64,000 bases of DNA, taken from positions 3,219,001-3,283,000 of the forward strand of contig NZ_CP041191.1 of NCBI RefSeq assembly GCF_006517275.1. Direction: 5' to 3'. This DNA comes from Labrenzia sp. PHM005. Its GTDB lineage: Bacteria > Pseudomonadota > Alphaproteobacteria > Rhizobiales > Stappiaceae. This document shows positions 59,737 through 64,000 of this stretch, piece by piece. The translations under genes were made by a program, and so were the position numbers. The notes under the pieces were generated by a model. It did no database searches and was not told where the DNA came from. It was given only the letters and a program-made list of their open reading frames with translations. Numbering within the stretch: the stretch's first letter is position 1; every line of letters starts with the position of its first letter.

Positions 59737-60483
59737 ATGAAAATTGATATGCCCCTGCGATTGGCTGCCACCATAATGATGGCCGTGATGCTGCCCAGTC
59801 CGTCCCATGCCGATGCGAACTGCGGTCCGATGGAAGTTGCTGCAGCCGAAATCCCATATTTTGTTGAAAGTCCGGAGAAGGGGCAGTTTGTCGAATTGCT
59901 CCGCGCTGCGGCCGAACGCGCTGAAATTGATCTTGAGATCAAGCTCTATCCCAAGAAACGGGCTCTGGGCCTGTTCCAGATCAGTGTCGTTGATGTGTTG
60001 ATGCCGCATTCCAGTGCAGGTGTCGACGTTCCGTCCTTAAAATCGGTTCCAATCCTGAACAAGCGGGATTTTGTTTTTGTGCGCAAAGGCACGCCAATTC
60101 CAACGACCGTTAAAGAGCTTGAAGGCCGGCGGATTGGATTGACGTCGCAATATGCCTATCCCAAGTCATTGATTGGGAATGAAAATATTGAGTTCAGCCG
60201 GGCACCGAACTCGGATCTTGAGAGTGTCAAAATGCTGTCTATCGGTCGTTTTGACGGTTCGATTATTGAAGAACGTTCCGGTCTAAAGGCGATCTCCGAA
60301 GCCGGGGTCAGCAATATTGTTTATGATAAGAACCATCCGATCAACGAGCTTAACGTCTGGATTTTATTCAGTAATACCCCGTGCGGCTTATTCTATCAGG
60401 AAAAGATCAACGCTGCTTTCCAAGCGATGATCGCCGACGGCGAGTGGGATACCATCAAAAAGCTTACGGCACCGAACGGATAA
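59737..60483 (+). CDS. Orphan periplasmic solute-binding protein (SBP_bac_3-like)
   Basis: A 248-residue secreted protein with a signal peptide (residues about 1-25, ending SHA). The rest follows the polar amino acid-type binding fold in short form: [20 protein letters not shown], then [20 protein letters not shown], and [20 protein letters not shown]. No transporter gene is adjacent, so the partner is elsewhere or the protein senses a ligand for another system. GGAG is 11 bases before the ATG. thrS follows after a 139-base leader. Confidence 0.82.
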   Translation: MKIDMPLRLAATIMMAVMLPSPSHADANCGPMEVAAAEIPYFVESPEKGQFVELLRAAAERAEIDLEIKLYPKKRALGLFQISVVDVLMPHSSAGVDVPSLKSVPILNKRDFVFVRKGTPIPTTVKELEGRRIGLTSQYAYPKSLIGNENIEFSRAPNSDLESVKMLSIGRFDGSIIEERSGLKAISEAGVSNIVYDKNHPINELNVWILFSNTPCGLFYQEKINAAFQAMIADGEWDTIKKLTAPNG

Positions 60484-60511
60484 TCCTTACCGTATAGAGG
60501 CTTTGAGGCGG

Positions 60512-60533
60512 GTAGCCCGGCAGAATGGGTTGC
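60512..60533 (+). terminator. Hairpin after the binding-protein gene, or upstream domain of the thrS leader
   Basis: GTAGCCC (60512-60518) pairs with GGGTTGC (60527-60533), with two G-U wobbles and an eight-base loop, followed by TGTTTTGCTTT. It may be a terminator of the binding-protein gene or the upstream stem of a thrS control region. Confidence 0.4.
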
Positions 60534-60587
60534 TGTTTTGCTTTGAATCCCCTATCAGCACACATCTCAAAACCAATGAAACGCTTA

Positions 60588-60604
60588 CCTGCCTTGTCTG
60601 CAGG
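60588..60604 (+). promoter_or_regulatory. tRNA-Thr anticodon-arm mimic in the thrS leader
   Basis: CCTGC (60588-60592) and GCAGG (60600-60604) form a five-pair stem with the seven-base loop CTTGTCT. The loop has U at position 33 and UGU at 34-36, the anticodon of tRNA-Thr(UGU). It ends seven bases before the AGGAG of thrS. E. coli ThrRS represses its own translation by binding such a mimic, so the same control is inferred here. Confidence 0.5.
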
Positions 60605-60622
60605 AGTGAGCAGGAGATTAAA

Positions 60623-62605
60623 ATGATTCAATTGACTTTCCCCGACAATTCCGTGCGTGAGTATGAAGCTGGAACTTCCGGCTTTGATGTTGCCTCCGGC
60701 ATTTCCAAATCGCTGGCCAAAAAAGCTGTTGCGATGGCTCTTAACGGAGAGCTCAAGGACCTTACCGATCCGATTGACGCCGACGCTAATATTGAAATTG
60801 TCACCCGAGAAGATCCGCGGGCGCTGGAATTAATCCGCCACGACGCGGCCCACGTGATGGCCGAGGCTGTGCAAGAACTGTGGCCGGGCACTCAAGTGAC
60901 CATCGGTCCAGTCATCGAGAACGGCTTTTATTACGACTTCAAACGTGTTCATCCGGACGGCGCCGCCAATGCTGGCGACGACTGGCCGTTCACGCCGGAA
61001 GAGCTGCCGGTCATCGAAAAGAAGATGCGCGAGATCATTGGCCGCGCTGCGCAGTTCACGAAGGAAGTCTGGACACGCGAGGAAGCCAAGACCTATTTTG
61101 CCGCCAAGGGTGAGCACTATAAGGTTGAGCTGGTTGACGCGATCCCGGAAGACCAGGAAATCAAGATCTACAAGCAGGGCCAGTGGCTGGACCTGTGCCG
61201 TGGACCGCATATGGTTTCCACCAAGCAGATTGGTGATGCCTTCAAGCTGATGAAGGTGGCGGGTGCCTATTGGCGCGGCGACAGCAATAACGAAATGCTG
61301 ACCCGTATCTACGCGACCGCGTGGCACGATCAGAAAGAGCTGAAGAACTACCTTCACATGCTGGAGGAAGCAGAGAAGCGCGACCACCGCAAGCTTGGCC
61401 GCGAAATGGATCTGTTCCACTTCCAGGAAGAAGGGCCTGGTGTTGTCTTCTGGCACCCGAAGGGCTGGGACATGTTCCAGAACCTGATCGCCTACAAACG
61501 GCGTGTGCTCAAGGAAGACTACAGCGAAGTGAATGCTCCGCAGGTGCTCCACACCTCGCTTTGGGAAACCTCCGGTCATTGGGGCTGGTACAAGGAGAAT
61601 ATGTTCGCCGTTCAGAGCGCTGATCCCGAGAGCGAGGACGATCGCGTTTATGCGCTCAAGCCGATGAACTGCCCGGGCCATGTTCAAATCTTCAAACACG
61701 GTTTGAAGAGCTACCGCGACCTGCCGATGCGCTTGTCCGAGTTCGGCGTTGTTCACCGTTATGAGCCGTCAGGTGCCTTGCACGGCTTGATGCGTGTGCG
61801 CGGCTTTACCCAGGATGATGCCCACGTCTTCTGTACTGAAGAGCAGATGGCGGACGAATGCCTCAAGATCAACGATTTGATCCTGTCCGTTTACAAGGAC
61901 TTCGGCTTTGACGAGGTTGTTGTCAAACTGTCGACACGGCCGGAAAAGCGTGTTGGTTCTGATGAAGTCTGGGATCATGCCGAAGGCGTGATGACCAACG
62001 TTCTCGAGACAATCGAGGAGCAATCGGAAGGCCGCATCAAAACCGCCATCCTGCCGGGTGAGGGCGCATTCTACGGTCCGAAGTTCGAGTATACCTTGCG
62101 TGATGCGATCGGCCGGGAATGGCAGTGCGGCACGACCCAAGTCGACTTCAACCTGCCAGAGCGCTTTGGGGCTTTCTACGTTGACAACAATGGCGAGAAA
62201 AAGGTTCCGGTGATGATCCACCGGGCGATCTGCGGCTCCATGGAACGGTTCCTGGGCATCCTGATCGAGAACTACGCAGGACATTTCCCGCTGTGGTTCG
62301 CGCCTTTGCAGATCGTTGTTGCAACGATCACATCGGAAGCTGACAGCTATGGCCAGGAAGTGGCTGATCTTCTGAAATCCAAGGGCCTCAAGGTCGAGAC
62401 GGATTTCCGCAATGAGAAGATCAACTACAAGGTCCGTGAACACTCGCTGGCAAAAGTTCCGGTGATGCTGGTGTGCGGGATGCGGGAAGCTGAAGAGCGG
62501 ACCGTCAACATCCGCCGGCTCGGGTCCAAGAACCAAACACCTATGGGGCTGGATGAAGCGCTTGCTGCGTTTGTCGAGGAGGCAACAGCGCCTGACTTGA
62601 AATAA
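60623..62605 (+). CDS. thrS: Threonyl-tRNA synthetase
   Basis: A 660-residue class II aminoacyl-tRNA synthetase with the full ThrRS layout. In order it has the TGS domain ([19 protein letters not shown]), the editing domain with [15 protein letters not shown] (HxxxH) and GNPIVRED-like region, and the catalytic core with [15 protein letters not shown] (zinc Cys) and [16 protein letters not shown] (motif 2). The C-terminal anticodon-binding domain follows with [19 protein letters not shown]. It starts at the ATG at 60623 (AGGAG at 60612-60616); the frame is open further upstream. Its leader holds an anticodon-arm mimic. Confidence 0.97.
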   Translation: MIQLTFPDNSVREYEAGTSGFDVASGISKSLAKKAVAMALNGELKDLTDPIDADANIEIVTREDPRALELIRHDAAHVMAEAVQELWPGTQVTIGPVIENGFYYDFKRVHPDGAANAGDDWPFTPEELPVIEKKMREIIGRAAQFTKEVWTREEAKTYFAAKGEHYKVELVDAIPEDQEIKIYKQGQWLDLCRGPHMVSTKQIGDAFKLMKVAGAYWRGDSNNEMLTRIYATAWHDQKELKNYLHMLEEAEKRDHRKLGREMDLFHFQEEGPGVVFWHPKGWDMFQNLIAYKRRVLKEDYSEVNAPQVLHTSLWETSGHWGWYKENMFAVQSADPESEDDRVYALKPMNCPGHVQIFKHGLKSYRDLPMRLSEFGVVHRYEPSGALHGLMRVRGFTQDDAHVFCTEEQMADECLKINDLILSVYKDFGFDEVVVKLSTRPEKRVGSDEVWDHAEGVMTNVLETIEEQSEGRIKTAILPGEGAFYGPKFEYTLRDAIGREWQCGTTQVDFNLPERFGAFYVDNNGEKKVPVMIHRAICGSMERFLGILIENYAGHFPLWFAPLQIVVATITSEADSYGQEVADLLKSKGLKVETDFRNEKINYKVREHSLAKVPVMLVCGMREAEERTVNIRRLGSKNQTPMGLDEALAAFVEEATAPDLK

Positions 62606-62641
62606 CAAGCTCCGTATTATCAACGGAAAAACTGCCAGCTT

Positions 62642-62671
62642 GCACACTGCCCTGCCATAAGGGCAGTGTGC
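62642..62671 (+). terminator. Hairpin after thrS
   Basis: GCACACTGCCC (62642-62652) pairs perfectly over 11 bases with GGGCAGTGTGC (62661-62671) around an eight-base loop, 36 bases after the stop codon. No T-run follows. Confidence 0.6.
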
Positions 62672-62769
62672 CGTCATCAGACTGCAATAGAAATTCTGTT
62701 AGAGCGTCACATTGTGGGAGGCTCTGATGGGCTGCGCCCAGACAGTTCAATATTAAAAGTCGGCTTGCC

Positions 62770-63615
62770 GTGGACTACGCAGAATTCAGTTATGCCAATC
62801 CTGATCACCATCCGCTGAAGCGCTGGGTGATCCGCACGATTGAAGGTCTCTCCGGACGCCGGAAGATTCTCGATCTTTATGAGATCTGGAAACATTCGAT
62901 CATCGGGACCTCAGACTATATCTGGAGTGACCTGCTCGGCCTCATCAATATCGATGTCGAAATGGAAGCCGGGGAGTGGCCGCCAAAGGATTTACCGGAC
63001 GGTCCGCTGGTTCTGATCGCGAACCATCCTTATGGAATCGGCGATGGACTGGCTATCCTCTCGCTTGCAGAACAACTTGGACGGCCTTTCAAGATCCTCA
63101 TCAACAACGAGCTTTTGAAAGTCCCGGAGGTTCGTCCGTTTTCTCTGCCGGTCGATTTTGAGGAAACCAAAGAAGCCCTCAAAACAAACATGGAGACCCG
63201 CAAGAAGGCGTTGCAGCTCTTAAAGGAAGGCACGACAATCGTTGTCTTTCCGGGCGGTGGCGTGGCGACAGCACAAAAGCCCTTCGGCCGTGCGGAAGAG
63301 TTCCCGTGGAAGACCTTCACAGCCAAGATGATCCGCTCGTCAAAAGCGACGGTGTTGCCACTTTATTTTGATGGCCAGAACTCCTGGCTGTTCCATCTGG
63401 TCAGCAAGTTTTCGCTGACGTTGCGGCTTTCATTGTTGGTCCGGGAGTTCCGCAAGATCCTGGGATCGGTCATTCCGGCCCGCTCAGGCGCGCCAATTCC
63501 GTATGAGACATTGTCCGGCTTTAGTGACCAGAAGGAAATCATGGATTTCTTGCAGTCGAAAGTCATGGAAATGGCTCCCTCGGAGCGTAAGCGCCGCTTG
63601 CTCGGCCGCCGGTAA
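62770..63615 (+). CDS. Lysophospholipid acyltransferase family protein
   Basis: A 281-residue membrane-associated acyltransferase. The family motif appears as LIANHPYGIGDGLAILSLAE (a NHPxGxxD form of the HX4D site), followed by ILINNELLKVPEVRPFSLPV and VVFPGGGVATAQKPFGRAEE (motif 3), and later LPLYFDGQNSWLFHLVSKFS. It transfers an acyl chain in lipid or lipid-A-like synthesis; the acceptor is unknown. The GTG at 62770 starts the frame without a strong ribosome-binding site. It lies 164 bases after thrS. Confidence 0.87.
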   Translation: MDYAEFSYANPDHHPLKRWVIRTIEGLSGRRKILDLYEIWKHSIIGTSDYIWSDLLGLINIDVEMEAGEWPPKDLPDGPLVLIANHPYGIGDGLAILSLAEQLGRPFKILINNELLKVPEVRPFSLPVDFEETKEALKTNMETRKKALQLLKEGTTIVVFPGGGVATAQKPFGRAEEFPWKTFTAKMIRSSKATVLPLYFDGQNSWLFHLVSKFSLTLRLSLLVREFRKILGSVIPARSGAPIPYETLSGFSDQKEIMDFLQSKVMEMAPSERKRRLLGRR

Positions 63616-63658
63616 AAGCGGCCGTTCTCAAGTCTTTACGCCGAATATTGCCAGGCCG

Positions 63659-64000
63659 TTAGTTCGCCCTGGGCGCTCTGGTAACCAGTTCGCTTGTCGC
63701 TGCGACCACTTCCACTTCCCGGTCTTCGCCCGGCGAAACGGTGAACGTGTGCAAATAGGTGCGGCCGTTGTTTCGGGCGATTGCCTCATATTCCCCGGCT
63801 GCCAGGACAAAATCCGGAAATGCGCCGGTCGCTTCTACGACCACGTCACCGCCCGGGCTCAGGACCGACCAGGTGGTGTTGGCGATGGCTTCCCCGCCGC
63901 GCTCGTTGACGAGCTTCAATGTGATGTCGGCAGCTTTGTGGAAGATCGTTGCTTCGGTGAGCTTGCCTGGCAGAACCTGGATGTCGGCCCGGATCTCGGC
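63659..64000 (-). CDS. Partial gene, Ig-like or carboxypeptidase-regulatory-like repeat protein
   Basis: The frame runs off the right edge, so this is the C-terminal part (about 113 residues) of a longer protein. It reads IRADIQVLPGKLTEATIFHK, KLVNERGGEAIANTTWSVLS, DFVLAAGEYEAIARNNGRTY and FTVSPGEDREVEVVA. The beta-rich, glycine-poor repeats resemble carboxypeptidase-regulatory or Ig-like domains of large surface or secreted proteins in Hyphomicrobiales. The start and full length are outside the window. Confidence 0.65.
   Translation of the reverse strand, partial: AEIRADIQVLPGKLTEATIFHKAADITLKLVNERGGEAIANTTWSVLSPGGDVVVEATGAFPDFVLAAGEYEAIARNNGRTYLHTFTVSPGEDREVEVVAATSELVTRAPRAN

Noticed and set aside
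59540..59737. 65-codon TTG frame whose stop overlaps the next ATG (TAATG)
   Set aside because: No ribosome-binding site and an unlikely composition; the TAATG overlap alone is not enough.
1..64000. CRISPR array, prophage, insertion sequence or antiphage system
   Set aside because: No repeat-spacer pattern, transposase, phage structural gene or known defence gene was seen anywhere in the window.

Overview
The window reads as ordinary, gene-dense chromosome of an alphaproteobacterium, most likely order Hyphomicrobiales and perhaps the Stappiaceae (Labrenzia/Roseibium/Stappia-like). This is inferred from a set of families typical of that order (DUF1491, DUF2336, DUF3126, DUF1254/DUF1214, Usg-like protein, PAS_5, PilZ, BTLCP cysteine peptidase), from two CtrA-type boxes, and from a moderately GC-rich base composition. 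No insertion sequence, prophage, integrase or CRISPR array was seen. The only RNA gene I can support is one tRNA-Leu. All calls come from reading the sequence; no database search was run.

Layout. 0-10.8 kb: a peptidoglycan-binding protein, DUF1491 and DUF2336 proteins, a small protein plus lipoprotein, a translationally coupled operon of a class A penicillin-binding protein with DUF1214 and DUF1254 proteins, a YcgN-like protein, a TetR regulator divergent from a quinone-reductase-like flavoprotein, and MltF. 11-20 kb: P1-family peptidase, flavin reductase, a LivJ-like binding protein, YceI, an L,D-transpeptidase, a MoxR/VWA (CoxDE-like) pair, a GlxA-type regulator divergent from a rhodanese, cytochrome c and a Usg-like protein. 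20-33 kb: methyltransferase and DUF2007 protein, polyprenyl diphosphate synthase, IspE, a TPR protein, PpdK, MeaB, a CHASE4-GGDEF-EAL protein, RadC and Map. 33-47 kb: tRNA-Leu, an orphan oligopeptide-type binding protein, a second GGDEF-EAL protein with a degenerate GGDEF, TrkH, SfsA, Gpt, a CinA N-domain protein, an FAD monooxygenase, two alpha/beta hydrolases, a crotonase and CysE. 47-64 kb: small hypothetical genes, gamma-carbonic anhydrase, BTLCP peptidase, dual-PilZ and PAS_5 proteins, rhomboid, CBS protein, HisI, FolE, an Fe-S scaffold, YidD, a B12-type radical SAM enzyme, an EamA transporter with a divergent Lrp regulator, an orphan binding protein, ThrS, an acyltransferase and a partial gene at the right edge.

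Themes. Cell-wall enzymes (PBP1A, MltF, L,D-transpeptidase and the first gene) and c-di-GMP signalling (two GGDEF-EAL proteins and a dual PilZ protein) recur. The most interesting signals are in leaders and gene junctions rather than in new protein families. First, the thrS leader has a hairpin that copies a tRNA-Thr(UGU) anticodon arm just upstream of the Shine-Dalgarno (SD) sequence. Second, three genes (mltF, the L,D-transpeptidase gene and hisI) have the SD inside a stable hairpin. Third, a palindromic element of about 106 bp supplies the stop codons of two converging genes. Fourth, there are CtrA-type boxes and several clear operator palindromes. None of these was tested computationally.
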